Shown here piece by piece: positions 41,607 to 54,450 of a stretch of DNA of 64,000 bases. This stretch comes from Circinella minor (lineage: Eukaryota; Mucoromycota; Mucoromycetes; Mucorales; Lichtheimiaceae): the NCBI GenBank assembly GCA_016758965.1, contig JAEPRB010000026.1:233911-297910 (forward strand), written 5' to 3'. Below the pieces are notes generated by a model. That model saw only the letters and a list, made by a program, of their open reading frames with translations, searched no databases and was not told the DNA's origin. The stretch's first letter is position 1. Each line of letters opens with the position of its first letter. Position numbers and translations under genes: made by a program.

Positions 41607-43948
41607 GAGGAGAAAAAATAGAGTATCAAAATAAATACGTAAATAAATAAATAAAAAAAAGGATAAGAAACGAAAGAAAATTGTATTATGAGTTAATGTA
41701 TTTATATACAAAAAAAATAAAACGGGCTTTTTTTTTTTTTTTTTTATGATAACGCGTGAACTAACTATTTGCTGCGCCAACAAAAATGAAAAAGGAAGCT
41801 CGAGTGCAATGAGTAAAAGCTTTTGTAAAAGTAAAAAATGTGTGCGCCACTGTAACTCTTCGATGACTATTATTTGTTTACTTTTTGTGTTTCTGTTTAT
41901 AATTGCTTAGACCCAGGTTTTTTTTTGGGGGGGTGGGGGGAATGGGTGATCACTTGTTTTTATTTTAATGTTTCATCATCAGAGGATATATATAAAAAAA
42001 AATGCTTCAAAAAATAAGAATAAAAGTTGATATAAGGTCTAATAACTTGAGAGTTATATCCTTTTTTTTTTTTTGTTAGTGTGCCCCCACAGTATTACTT
42101 TGTGTTTTTTTATAATCTATATAGAGTATTCCATTGATAATTATTTACGTACTATTTATTATATACAATGTGATTTTGTAGCCCATCATTGGTTCATAAT
42201 GTAGAAAAGCGGCGCGTACATTATTCTCGCTCTAGATTTTGTGTTCTTTTATTAAAGTTTCAAAATGACTAGTGTAAAAAGAAATCAAAGTCTAGAGCCA
42301 TCATATCTTAGGATAAATGAATGAAATAAAATACGTAAAAGTTTAAAAAATCGTTCTTCATACTATTTATCTTATTTGTTCATGTTTCATAAAAGTATAC
42401 CAAATCACTAATCACATGACTTATTATACGATGAATTAAAGAAACTACTTATAAAATGACACTTTGCATGACACAGAATAAAATTCATGAGTCATAATAA
42501 ACTCAGTACCATCTAGTAGTAGACTGTATATGGATAATAATGTATGTAATACTTAATATGTTAACTCTCACTGATGGATTTTTATTTTTATTTTTATTTT
42601 AAACATACTACCTGTAGGACCGGGAACCCTTTTTATTTTATCAAGAATATCACTTTTTCAATATTAATCAACAATGGATCATGTGGTGAACCACCATAAT
42701 AACACATATATTCCATCTATTCATGAGTAATCGGTCAAACATCATTCCGTCAAGGATAAAAGATAAACAATTAAACACTATTATTTATTTTGATTCGCTC
42801 TCATTATTAATCCGGATAAAAAAGGAACATCAAAGAAAGAATGAGATCAGTAACAACTGTCATAAACGGTTTCAGAGGATGATCTAGAATTAATATTTAT
42901 AATAGAACAAATATAATAGGTCTTCTCATCCATTCGTATAAAACATAGTTTAGCCATGATCGGATAAAATAAGATAGTTACATAATTTAGAAAAGATATA
43001 AAAGAGTAGTTATTTTATTTCAGGAATAAACAGATTCTCAACTATATTTTACTTTAGTCCCATCTTTCTATTTTACTACTCGTATTTATCTCAGATCACC
43101 TTATATAGTCAGCAGATCATTGAAAAAAATAATAGTTCTCCGAAGTAAACATCATAAAAGAAATACCAATATAATATTATTTCTTACTATATCATTATTA
43201 TTTATCTATTGAAAAAGGGATTAGTTACACGGGAGATGAAATAAAATATCATTCTATACTTACATGCTTATTATTTATATAGTTGTGAGAGAAATAATGA
43301 TATTGTTCCTTAAATGACATGATCTATTTATGTGTAGATCTTTAACCCTATCCTTTTTTTTTTTTTAATATTAAGGGACTTGATAAATTTACTATGATAA
43401 CTATTACTAGTCAAAAAAAAACAAGTTTCCATTATATATACGTACTTGTTAAATAAAATAGGTCTGTCTTATATCGAATCATGATTATCTAAATAGAGAA
43501 AGTAATAAATCAAACATATACATAGTACTCAAGTAACTGATATAATAATAGAAAATAGATAGATAACCTAGTAATTATAAGCATTATGATTCATCATGGA
43601 ATAACAAAAAGTCATTCATTATTTATATACTATGCAGCTTAGCTTTTTATTTTTCAGATATCAGTTATGAGAGATAAAAACTCCTTGATAAGAACTCTTT
43701 TTACCTCCCTTTCTTTAAAAGGTCTTCCTCCCTCCCCCATAATCGTAATAAACTTTATATTTCTAAAAGAAAAAAAAAACATTTCTCTTTATTTTCGTTT
43801 TCTCTTTCCCTCGTTCACATTATTATTATTCTTATTATTATTGTTGTTGTTCTATTCTTATTTCACAGTAGAGTGCTCAAATAGTCTGAGGGAAAAAAAA
43901 GACTAGTTTATAAATTACGACGATCTTGGAAATCGTCAAGACATCATT
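41607..43948. other. 2.3-kb divergent intergenic region
   Basis: This AT-rich stretch separates the BCS1-type gene (-) from the PP2A subunit gene (+). It contains an ACGCGT at 41752-41757, G and T runs near 41925, and a pyrimidine-rich leader at 43720-43870 before the + gene. I saw no coding sequence or transposon fragment here. Confidence 0.55.
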
Positions 43949-46461
43949 ATGATTAAGGGTTTCAAGGGTGCGGTGAGTTTTATTATTATTCATTGTCTCT
44001 TTATGTGGTTTTTTTTTATGTTTTTCGTCAATTGATCTTTTTATCATTAACAAAACTATTTCTATATAAAAGTTCACTGGAGGTTCAATCGCTACCCCAT
44101 TTCAGTTACAAAGTCAACAGCGATCATCTCTAATTACCAATGAAATACTATCTAATGTTAATAATGAATCGGCAGCACAGCAACAGCAACAGCACCATGT
44201 AAGTCATATACACAAACTTTTTCTCTCTCCTTTTTACTTTTTACCACATTTTTTTTTTTTTTTTTTTCATTTTCAGTTTGCATTAATCTACAAAACCCTA
44301 TTTTCATTTACAGCCAGAAGATTTGGTACAACCCCAAGGATTATCGTCAATATCTGATAATAATAATAATATTATATCAAATATCACAACAATGATTCCT
44401 CCCATGATGAGTAGATCTACACCAAAAGATACGATAATAGTTCAAAAAATTCCACGACGTCAAAAATCGTCTAAATATTATATTTATCAAAAAGTAGAAC
44501 TTGAAAAATATCCAAATTTTCATGGTAAATATTTATTACATCCATATTATTATATTAGATCGTTTTTTTGTTTTAACTGATTATAAAAAATAAAATTAGA
44601 GGTACCACCTGTTCAACGTCATGAATTATTTATCAGAAAATTGGCTCAGTGTCAAATTTTATTTGATTTTAATGATCCATCGTCAGATTTAAAGAATAAA
44701 GAGATTAAACGAAGTGCGTTACAAGAAATTCTTGAATATGTTTCATCTACACGAGATGTTATCAATGAAACAATTTATATTAATATTACTCGTATGGTAA
44801 AGCTTATATATTCTATTAAATGTATATAATCAACTGGTACATAACTAAAATGGTATATCATATTATGTATAGTTTGCTATTAATCTTTTTAGAACAATAC
44901 CACCACCACAAATCTCTTTGGGACAAGAAAGCTTCGATTTGGAATTAGATGACTTTGCACTTGAAACCTCTTGGCCACATATTCAATTAGTATATGAAAT
45001 CTTTTTAAAATTCTTAGAGTCTCCAGATTTTAATATACAAATAGCCAAAAAACATATTGATCAAAAATTTGTTATTCAGGTATAATAAATGATAATTACA
45101 TAATATATGGGACAATTGAATTATATAATATAAATATATACTTAATTAGATATTTATCTATTTATCACTAGCTTCTGGAATTATTTGATACTGAAGATCC
45201 ACGAGAACGTGAACTTCTTAAAACTATATTACATCGAGTTTATGGGAAATTTCTCAATCTTAGAGCATTTATACGACGATCTATCAATCATATCTTTTTT
45301 CAATATATTTATGAAACCGAAAGATTTAACGGAATTGCAGAGTTACTTGAAATATTGGGAAGGTAATCTTAATTAACTTTATATTTATACTTGTCATGTA
45401 TTAAAACATTAGTTAACTAAAACAATATATATATATTAATAGCATTATTAATGGATTTGCTTTACCATTAAAAGAAGAACACAAGACATTTTTATCACGT
45501 GTACTAATTCCATTACATAAACCATCAAATTTAGCAGTATACCATCCTCAATTGGATTATTGTGTGGTACAATTTTTAGAAAAAGACTCTACATTAACCA
45601 CTGAGGTAATAAAAAAACAATCTTTTAATTTAATAAAATATATTAAGATACTATGATTATTAATCATTTGTTTTTTATTATTATTATTAGATTATTCTTG
45701 GTATATTACGTTATTGGCCTAAAGTCAATAGTGCAAAAGAAATAATATTACTTAATGAATTGGAAAATATTTTAGAAGTTTCAAATCCTATGGAATTATC
45801 CAAAGTAATAAAGCCATTATTTCAGCGAATAGCTCGATGTGTATCCAGTATACATTTCCAGGTAAGTTCAAATAAGCAATAACAATTTTATTTAATATAT
45901 CATCATTTGTTATAGTTATTATAGCTATTGTATATATGTATAATTTTTATACGCTCTTCTCTTTTTTTTTGGGGGGGGGGAATTGGTTATAGGTAGCAGA
46001 ACGAACTCTGTATTACTGGAGTAATAATCATATTGTCACATTGATTAATAGCAACATTGATATCGTTATGCCTATCTTATTTTCATCCTTATATAATCAC
46101 GCAAAATCACATTGGAACAGGTAAACCAAAACTGTTTTCATGAAATAAAATAAAGAACTAAATATATACGTAATTTATAGAACCATTCAAAGTTTAGTTT
46201 ATTCAGCATTAAAAATGTTTATGGAAGTTGATCCAGTATTATTTGATGAATGTGCTCAGAAATTTAGACATGACGAAGAAGAAGAGTAAGTAAAAAAAAA
46301 ATATTTAACAGGATTATTTATTTATGTTTTGAATAAAATTTAATTAATGATTTGATTTTTTTTTCAGAATGAAACGTAATAGATACCGAAGAGATGTATG
46401 GACAAGATTAGAACAACAAGCAGCATCCACTACTTTAGTTACTGCAACAACATCTATATAA
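43949..46461 (+). CDS. RTS1: PP2A regulatory subunit B56 (B')
   Basis: Eleven exons (43949-43972, 44073-44198, 44314-44524, 44600-44796, 44873-45079, 45172-45362, 45443-45605, 45691-45861, 45993-46120, 46181-46285, 46368-46461) give 538 residues. B56 signatures run through it: [130 protein letters not shown] and [13 protein letters not shown]. The protein makes a HEAT-like array that directs PP2A to its substrates. The acceptor at 44871-44872 was preferred to one 21 bases downstream because only the first keeps frame and restores MFAINLFRT. The first coding exon is just eight codons. Confidence 0.95.
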
Positions 46462-46633
46462 TGATATCATATTTCATTCCTATTAGTCTATTATTATTAA
46501 CATTGTTGACTACTACTATTATTACAACAACAACAACAATTACTAGTTCTATATTATTGCTATTATTATCCCATTATTAATATACAAATAAATATATTCA
46601 TCCGTTGTCGAGGAATATGTTTTATTATTATAA

Positions 46634-49591
46634 TCATTGTTCTTCTAAACTGTTTTCTAATGCAGCCATACGTGCTGCTTTAAATCTTGAAACCTTTCTT
46701 GGTTTTTCTTCAACTTCATCTGTATCTTTCGTTACACTAGATTCATTACTTGGTATATTTTCATCATATACCTAGAAACAAAAAAAATTAAGAAGTTAAT
46801 ATTATTATTTTATTCTAAAGTCTACCTATTATAATTTATTTACCTCATAAACATCCTTTGGATCAAATGAATATCCACCCATGGCAGCCACCATACTATT
46901 ACGTTGACTATGATATTTACTCGTTACCTAAATTTTCAGATTAGTTTGTTGATTTCTTTTTTTTTTTACTTCTTTAACGAATGAGAATAAAAGCTTACTT
47001 CACGTAAATCCATATCTTGTTCTACTTGATCTAAATCTACTTCTTCTGAATCCCGTTCCGTTACAGCACCACGCATCACATTTGAATCCAATTTTGATTT
47101 CCTTACTTGAGGAATATTATTCACTTCTAAAGGATTTATGGTTGCTATCAAAGGATTTGCAGCTTCATCCCTGAATTGCCAAATATCTTGAATTTTCAAA
47201 TCGACATCTTTAGTAAGCGTATTAATATCTAGTCCAGATTCTTGATTAGCAACAAGAGTATCATCACCCGTTTCTAAAGAAGGATATCCATCATCTAATA
47301 GAATCTGTCGTTGATCATTTAATGCACTAAATATATCCGCAGGAGAATTGATGGTACGTGGTTTCAATGGCACTTGGGTGTCGATTCCTTTTCCTTTTTC
47401 TTCTTTAACAGGTGCTGTATAAGAAGGTGATGATGAATCAGAAGAAACTGTTGATGGGGCGGCACTGCGATCATGTTCTTGTACAGTAGTAACAGTGTCC
47501 CATGTTACTTTTCGTTTTGACTTGGAATCCTTATCCTCGTCATCATTCTTTTTAATCGTTTTTGGTTGTTTTTTACTGGTATCTTTAACTGTTGGAATTT
47601 CAGGTACTACTACACCAACAAAATCTGACCCACCCTCACGTGCTCTTGCTTTTTGGCGGGTCAATTTAAATTTAGATACCTTTTTTTCTTTTTTAGTTAC
47701 TGGTGCTGTTACTTTTTCTGATGGACTTTGTTCATTTGTTACTGTTGATTCGGATGGAGATTGTTTTTCTATTGTCGTACTTGAAGAAAAAGGAGAAGAA
47801 ACTGTAACATTTCTTTCCTGTTCACGAGCAAGTTTGAATTTTGATATCTTTTTCATTTCTTTTCCTTTTTCTATATCATCCGTATTTTTTGTTTCCTTTT
47901 TTGCTGATGGTACTGGCACAAATGATGTTGTTGTGGTTTTCTTTTCTTGGACAACAGGAATACTTGAGGTGCTACCTGATTGAATGGGTTGGTTTGATTT
48001 TTCATTTAATGGTAGTGATTCTTTTACAACTGGTATTTCTTCCTCTCGTTTCACTATTTCTTTTTCCATATTTTGTTGACAAGCGGCTGCTGCTATATTT
48101 TTGGCAACTGTTTCTGCAGATCGCTCTTTTTGTCGTGCTACTTTAAATCGTGATGGTTTTTTGGTTTTCGAAGGGGGGGCGGTAGTGGAACTTGCGGTTT
48201 CATCAGGTACAGTCTTTGTATCAGCAGTAGCAGTAGAAATCTTTTTATCCAAAGATGATTTTTTTGATGGATTTACTGGTACATTATCCTTTTCGGTTAC
48301 ACTTTCTTTTAATGGTGATTGTTCAATATTGGATGATGATGATGATGTAGAACGATCACTAACATTTTCTGCAATAATAGGTGGTTCAATCTCTTGTATT
48401 TCTTTATTTTCTTTCTCTTCTTCTTCTTCTTCTTCTTCATCCTCCTCATAAACAGAAGCATCAACATGATCCACAATACCCTGCGTAGCGTAATCTTCAT
48501 CATCGTCATATGAGCTGAAAAGATTATCAGCAATTTCAGTATCGTAACGTTCATCCCAATCATCATCATCTTCTTCTTCTTCGTCATCATTTTTTTTATT
48601 TTCATCGTCATATTCGTCGTGATCAGCAAATGAAACTTTTTTCTTTTCCTTTTGTTGTTTTTGATCATCATGCGGAAGCTCCTCTTCCTCTTCTTCTTCT
48701 GCTTCAAGTCTTTCCAACATAGCCATTACATCCTTTTGTTCTTTTTCGGTCCATGCTTCAGCTTTTGGTTTAATAGATTTCTTTTCAACTTCTTTCCCTT
48801 TGCTTGATTCGACTACTGTAATTTTAGCTGTTTCTTTTGGTGGCTCTTCTTCACGGATTTCAACAATAGGTAAACCTTCTTCATTTACCTATAGTATTCA
48901 ATTGGAGGGGTTAGCAATCGGTTATATCAATCTTCTATATATATATATATATATATACTTACACCAAGATCAGCAGAAGGAAATCCTGCTTGGCCAACTG
49001 CTTCACTTTTAGCTTGAAGACCATTTCTTCGTGCTTCAAGAAGTCGGATGTTTTCATCCACGACTATTCATTTATATGTATAATATATATATATATATAT
49101 AAATAAAGCATTCCTCTAATAAATTTCTGTAGGTAATAAAGGTTATATATATATTTACCTTGTCGTCGTCGATCCAAAATGCCAAGTGCTTGTTTTGCTG
49201 ATCGTTCTGCATAATATTGATCACCAAGGTAAACAGTTATTTCATTAGTATGAATTAATTTACCAGGCATAAATGCGAGTTTTCCAATGGGGATCTAGAG
49301 AAATGTATATTAGTATGTCTATACTAAAAATGAAAACCTTGATTATGTTCTTATCGTGCTCTAGAATATATATATCTATGATAAAAAATCTATAACTTTT
49401 CTTTTTTTTTTTACCATTGCAGATCGAGTCGTTTCGTCAGGTAATGTCATAAGCGTTTTTTCAAGCGCGTCATAATCGTTTCGAAAAGTTTGAAGTCTAT
49501 TATATTCTGCATCTAATTGTTGTTGACGTTCTTGTAATTGTTGAGTCCATTGACCTATTTGTCCAGCAAGATCGGTTATTGGAGGATTCAT
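46634..49591 (-). CDS. URI1: Unconventional prefoldin URI1/Bud27
   Basis: Six exons (49415-49591, 49159-49294, 48963-49063, 46999-48888, 46844-46927, 46634-46771) give 841 residues. The N-terminus is a prefoldin alpha-type coiled coil with the hairpin box IPIGKLAFMPGKLIHTNEIT and YYAERSAKQALGILDRR, diagnostic for URI. URI/Bud27 binds RPB5 and helps RNA polymerase assembly and TOR-linked translation. A long acidic low-complexity region follows. Four copies of a short motif, PSRFKVAR (383-390), ISKFKLAR (486-493), VSKFKLTR (542-549) and VSRFKAAR (823-830), punctuate the disordered part. The last is the C-terminal motif common in fungal URI proteins. The 3' end is convergent with the B56 gene, 172 bp apart. 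Confidence 0.9.
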
Positions 49592-50838
49592 TATGTGTTA
49601 ACCTTTTTTTTTCCCAAAGTTGGGGTGCTTTAAAAAAAAAGGTTGAAAAATAAAAATAATTTTTGTGGTCAAGTCTTTTTTTTTTTTACATACATTATTA
49701 TCGTTCGTTGACTATAATAATAACATTTTTATATAGCTTTTTTTTCCCTGTAGATTCGATGAATAATAGTATAATAGGATGTTATCTTTCACTCAAATAA
49801 AAAGGTAGAGGTTATAAATAGCTATGTATACAGTAATAAAAAGGAAACGAAAGTAAATAAATAAAATACATTAAAATCTACAATTATATAAATGAATAAC
49901 TTACATCATTAATTAAAAATATATTATTTAAAAGTTTATTATGTTCACTGTTTGTTTTTTACTATAGAACTAATTTTATTATATTTAACTTTGTAATAGC
50001 AGAATGTTGCACTCAGTAAAAATTAATGTTGTTTGCTGATAAAAAAAAGTCAATATTACATGCTTAAAAATAAAATATCATATTTCCGATATAGAACGTC
50101 ATCTGTTTTTAACAGCAGAAATTAAGAATATAGAGCAAAACTCTCTAATGAATACCATTCTAAGTAGTATTTTTATAATGTTTTTGATGACTTGCTATCA
50201 ATTATACTTATATTTTGTATATATAATAATGCACCATGGGAAACCTTTGGGACATTTGGGACATTTGGAAATAGAATTCTTTCTCAGTGCAGAGATTGCC
50301 TTTTATAATAGTTTATGTTTCAGAATTTGTTGTCTCAAACTGACCTAATGAAAATCAATACTTAAATATGTGTATTTGATATGCTGTACTTAAAACTTTA
50401 TTTTAATTATGATCAACCTCTTCCTGCCTCGCTTCGCTCCAGGTCATTTAACGGCATACAGTTTCGCTTCGCAGTGAAGCACAACAAGTGCTGAAATAGA
50501 ATTTTGTAAAAAAAAATTATAAAAAAATTTGTGATATATATTTATAATATAGAGAAAAAAAAGAGATCTAAATAAGATGTAGCTACAAAAAGAGAAGGAT
50601 ATGTGAAAAGAAAAATATGAATTATATTGATATGATTGTAAAAAAAAGAAATTAATTAGATATATTGATGTGATACATAAGGTGATAATTATGATGATGG
50701 AAGTAAGACTTCATAGTAAACAATGTTTACTGTAGTCACTATGGGCAACTTGCACAGATATCGCAGATTTATTGCCGATATCAAAGTTTATGATTGAAAT
50801 TTAAAACAGAGATTTCTTATTTGAGATATCCGTGTAAC
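49592..50838. other. Intergenic with a short GC-rich island
   Basis: Mostly AT-rich. A small tandem repeat GGGACATTT occurs twice at about 50249-50266. A GC-richer patch at about 50410-50490 contains GCTTCGC-type inverted repeats and looks like the edge of a repetitive element. No gene is supported. Confidence 0.4.
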
Positions 50839-51147
50839 CTAACTAGACCAATAAAAGCTACTGTATATTGTATATTTATAGACTATTTTTATTAAAAAAA
50901 AAACATTAATGATTGGATGGGGGGCTCTTGCTTTTCCCTTTTTGGGTCGATGAGATTGAGTGGTGGAGGTAGATGAGGTGGATGATGATGGTGATGGTGG
51001 GGGACGAGTGGCAGGAATGATAGAAAGGCGGTGGTTATCTTGATACAAATTAAGTTGTTGTGGTGGTGGTCGGCGTGAGGAAGAAGAGGAGGAGGAGGAA
51101 ACAGCAGCACGTAAAGAAAAAGGAACAGAGAAGATGACTGGATCCAT
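50839..51147 (-). CDS. Hypothetical Ser/Pro-rich ORF
   Basis: A 102-codon ORF starts with MDPVIFSVPFSLRAAV, then a polySer run, Arg/Pro and Ser/Thr-rich disordered sequence with a basic cluster RPKKGKARAPHP, and ends in a hydrophobic AT-rich tail that looks noncoding. An acceptor-like ATAG lies about 25 bases upstream and would allow an upstream exon in the same frame. No family is recognised. It may be a real short gene with a mispredicted end or a chance ORF in a GC-richer patch. Confidence 0.25.
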   Translation of the reverse strand: MDPVIFSVPFSLRAAVSSSSSSSSRRPPPQQLNLYQDNHRLSIIPATRPPPSPSSSTSSTSTTQSHRPKKGKARAPHPIINVFFLIKIVYKYTIYSSFYWSS

Positions 51148-51188
51148 GTGTGAAACAGTCGAGCTATAAGCATAATAATATTTATATT

Positions 51189-51720
51189 TTAGTCCATCAT
51201 CATATAATACTCTACACTATTCTTATAATCCATTTTTAACCCACCTTGCGCCAGCGGCCTGACTGTGCCCATTAATGGATTGATCCCTATGTATGCAATA
51301 ATTAAATTAATTGTCAGTAAATATAAATCAAAATGTAAACGTGAAATACTACAATAAAAACTAGCTTATAAGAGGAAGGATTCTTTGATTTGGCAAATAA
51401 TCAATGGTTATGCAATAGGATAAATACAATATCATTCAAACAAAGGTTTTCTTCATTTGTAGTAAATAACAAACAGGGTTTTTGGATGTAAAAAGGTCAT
51501 GTACTTACAATGACATGGCATCAGTCGACCGTTAGGACAAGCTGGATCTGCTGCGCACTATGTTCAAATCCAAAATGCTAGTATTTTTTTTATTAGAATA
51601 ATGAGCAATCTATAAGAAATACATAATATATTGAGCAATATGATATAATGATATATGATATAATGATATATGATACATACAACGCTTCTCTTTTTTCCTT
51701 GTCATTTCTTCTCTTCCTAA
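51189..51720 (-). other. GC-richer coding-like islands, possible repeat-derived exons
   Basis: Two islands stand out from AT-rich flanks on the minus strand. One, about 51515-51559, is bounded by an ATAG acceptor and a GTAAGT donor and can be read CAADPACPNGRLMPCH. The other starts after an acceptor near 51288 and can be read INPLMGTVRPLAQGG before a stop at 51189. A third, about 51688-51720, is basic. Their frames can be joined only in part, so I regard them as pieces of a decayed or repeat-associated gene of unknown function. Confidence 0.25.
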
Positions 51721-51785
51721 AAATAACATATAAAACCAGTTAGTTAGTAGTCAGTTTAAGTTCAATTGGTTAATATTCATTTGCA

Positions 51786-52494
51786 TTATTTTTGTTTGTA
51801 TCTTTTAACACACATCTCACTGTCGAAGGGGACCTTCAAGTAAGACTTGCCAATCCAATCATCCTCAGCGTCCTTCACCGGCATTCCATCCCGGTTTTCC
51901 TCCACGAAGGAGTAAAATTGCCTGAGAATGTTCTCGAACGCCTTGGAATGGGTAAGTGGGTAAGGACGCTCCAACCCTTCTTACCCTGGTCCAAGCGGTC
52001 ATACGCGTTGATAACAGCCTCACCAAGCCTGGTGGTGGCGTCCCTGCAGACGTTATGCGCGTAGACCACCTTTTCTGCATCTAACGAACAGACTGGACTA
52101 TAGGACAGCTGAAACACATGTTCTTGGGTGACCTTTTTACCATGCTCCCGCTGCTGTTCAGTTGATGGCTTTGGGACGAATCCACCAATAAGAAGCACGT
52201 ATATAGTACAGGGTGGCGATACCATTCTTCTTGTTGAAGAGGAGGAAGAGGTTGTTGTTGCTGCTGTTGGAGGAGGCCAAGGATTTGCTGCTGGTTGTAC
52301 AGCATCTGGCGCAGCATTGCCTCAATGCCACTAATGCGTTGCTCCAGGTGATTAACACAGAGTTCACCATTTTGTTGGGAATCACCAATTGCCAATACCC
52401 GCATATAGATGTCCTCATTGGTAATAGAGACTGGTTGTTGAGGAGGAGAAAGAAGCTGTTGTTGTTGATGCTGATTCATTTTTTCAGATGTCAA
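51786..52494 (-). pseudogene. Frameshifted gene of unknown family
   Basis: Base composition is clearly more GC-rich than the surroundings. Three consecutive open segments in three frames read like one protein. The first is an N-terminal polyGln/coiled-coil part (MTSEKMNQHQQQQ; HLEQRISGIEAMLRQML). The second is a middle part (KKVTQEHVFQLSYSPVCSLD; RLGEAVINAYDRLDQGKKG). The third is a C-terminal part (HSKAFENILRQFYSFVEENR; ends KRYKQK at 51786). At least two frameshifts, near 52190 and 51975, separate them and no intron of workable size explains either. The family is not recognised; the setting beside transposons suggests a mobile-element cargo or accessory gene. Confidence 0.5.
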
Positions 52495-52548
52495 ATGATA
52501 AGAGTGAAAAAAAAAGAATGGCGTACGTAACTTCTAAAATAAAAACTG

Positions 52549-52935
52549 TTACACAACTGCAGTCCATATACCATCAGCAACCTTCCACTTAGAGATAGCA
52601 GTCAAGGCCACAGCAAAAAGAATCCAAACACAGAACAATGGCACCATTATGCATGGCGCAGTAGCAAAGTGACATAAAGAAAGAAAGAGACAATACCTGA
52701 GGATGGCAATATAGATCATGATCAAACAAAAACATAGAAACCGCAGCATATAAAAAAGAGTATAAATATGAAAAGAATGTTCAGCAATTATTAGTCCACA
52801 TAATATTTTTTTACAGTGCCCAAGTACACCTTTATTTACTACAAAAAATGCTTCCAAGCTGTTGAAAAGACCAAGTATAGAAAACATGACGCTTCGTGTG
52901 GTATGACCTAAATTACTATATTGCAAAAATATCAC
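52549..52935 (-). CDS. Hypothetical membrane protein ORF
   Basis: A 128-codon ORF with about three strongly hydrophobic segments (for example MLRFLCFCLIMIYIAILRY and IMVPLFCVWILFAVAL) and several cysteines. It could be a small membrane protein or an AT-rich chance ORF; its leucine/cysteine content and moderate GC argue mildly for coding. An acceptor-like ATAG near the start codon hints at a missing first exon. The family is not recognised. Confidence 0.25.
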   Translation of the reverse strand: MIFLQYSNLGHTTRSVMFSILGLFNSLEAFFVVNKGVLGHCKKILCGLIIAEHSFHIYTLFYMLRFLCFCLIMIYIAILRYCLFLSLCHFATAPCIMVPLFCVWILFAVALTAISKWKVADGIWTAVV

Positions 52936-53985
52936 ATATATATAAAAATAACCTTTATGAAAAAAAAACTTACCTTGTATAATTAACTACCTAGATGACC
53001 ATGTTCAAACAGTTTCTCGACCACTAACCTAAGATCGTGAAGCATTACCTCCTGCTCCTACTCCCTATCAGAATGACCCTATGGTCATAGATCAAGATCA
53101 TATATCTTCTATTCTCCCTGCAAATGAATTGGCCAATAACCATAATATCGATAACACGTCTATCTTAGATCAATCAAACCGACATAGCTTCACGCCTAAT
53201 GATATAGTATACGACTTTGGACAAGAAGATCAGCCTTATGTTACCCAAGATCAAGATGACGGTGACAATGATAGTTATACCAATTCAAGTGATAGTGATG
53301 ATGACGACAAAGATTTTGCTATCATGGATGCATCCAATGTTGACGATCCCATAATCCAACCAACAAACGAGTCTTCATCAGATCAAGCAGGAACCCACTC
53401 AGCCAACAAGCAATACATCGATCCTTGGGAAAAGGAAACACCCCTTGTTACCAATGAAACTATTACTGAAAAAATCCAACCAATGCCTCAACTACAAAGT
53501 TATGAACAAAAAAGTTATGAGCTTTTCTGCTGGGCACAAGATAACAATGTTAGCCATGATTCCTATGATGAACTCATCTCGTTATTTAACAAGTGGATTA
53601 TTCAAGATGATTTTGGTAAGCATTCAACTTAAAAGAGTAATTATTCAACTGTATGATCAATAACTTACTAATAACTAATAATGTACAAAATCATATTTTA
53701 GGCAAAAAACCATTGCTCTTGCCTAAAACATCCGAAAACAGGTTGGGTAAACTTTTTCAGCTTGATGAAACTGTATACCGGATATGCCCAAAACGCTACT
53801 GTTTGTTTCCTCAAGGCTCACATAATGAATGTAGCTGTGGTGAACAACAATTCAAGAGTAACGGAAAGCCAGTCGAAATGATATCTTATTTCCCTCTCGG
53901 TCGACAGTTGTCGAACCTTATTGCAGATAAGGAGACCCACAAAATGATTCAAGATGTTCATGAACCGGAACCTGGACAAATGAAC

Positions 53986-54264
53986 GAGAAATGATTCAAA
54001 TTGTTTTATTTATAAAGTTTTAAAGTTAATTATTAATTTAGAAGAAGTTGTAAGTTTTTAACTTGCAACGCAACTCTTTATGTTACTTTCTCTTAGAGAA
54101 ATTGACTAGAATAGAACTCCATAAAAATCTTTGATTTTGTCTTGGCAGTTCTATTTCAGTAATACAATTAGAAGTGTAAATTATAATTAAAATAATTTAA
54201 TTTACTAAAAGTAAAAGTATTAATTTATTATATGAAAAAAATAATATAATTAGAGATGATCTTC
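53986..54264 (+). repeat. Left 279-bp direct repeat
   Basis: Starts GAGAAATGATTCAAATTG and ends GATGATCTTC. It matches the right copy at 275 of 279 positions without gaps. Confidence 0.9.
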
Positions 54265-54269
54265 TATAT

Positions 54270-54390
54270 CTGCTAGTAAAACATTTATGTTCTATAGCTA
54301 GTAGTAAATAGATAATGAACAATTTATTGTTCTAGTAGTTATATATCTGCTAGTAAAACATTTATGTTTTACAGCTAGTAAAAATAAGAA
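54270..54390. repeat. Two near-identical CTAGTA hairpins
   Basis: The string TCTGCTAGTAAAACATTTAT occurs twice (about 54269 and 54347). In the second copy GTAAAACAT (54353-54361) pairs with ATGTTTTAC (54364-54372) around a two-base loop, with GCTAG arms outside. CTAG(T/A)A motifs recur throughout the insert core. Confidence 0.7.
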
Positions 54391-54401
54391 AAAAAAGAAA
54401 A

Positions 54402-54450
54402 AAGGGGGCCTGGGATATACTCTATAAACGAGTATATCCTAAACCCCCTT
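54402..54450. other. Strong compound hairpin
   Basis: An inner stem GGATATACTC (54413-54422) pairs perfectly with GAGTATATCC (54430-54439) around a 7-base loop, and an outer AAGGGGG / CCCCCTT stem flanks it. GC-rich hairpins in an AT-rich background resemble the GC clusters and double-hairpin elements of fungal mitochondrial DNA. A second one (TTTGGG at 54530-54535 with CCCAAA at 54557-54562) follows. Confidence 0.8.

Noticed and set aside
52128..52530. Plus-strand ORFs with Glu/Val- and Leu-rich runs
   Set aside because: They are antisense to the polyGln-coding frame of the minus-strand pseudogene.
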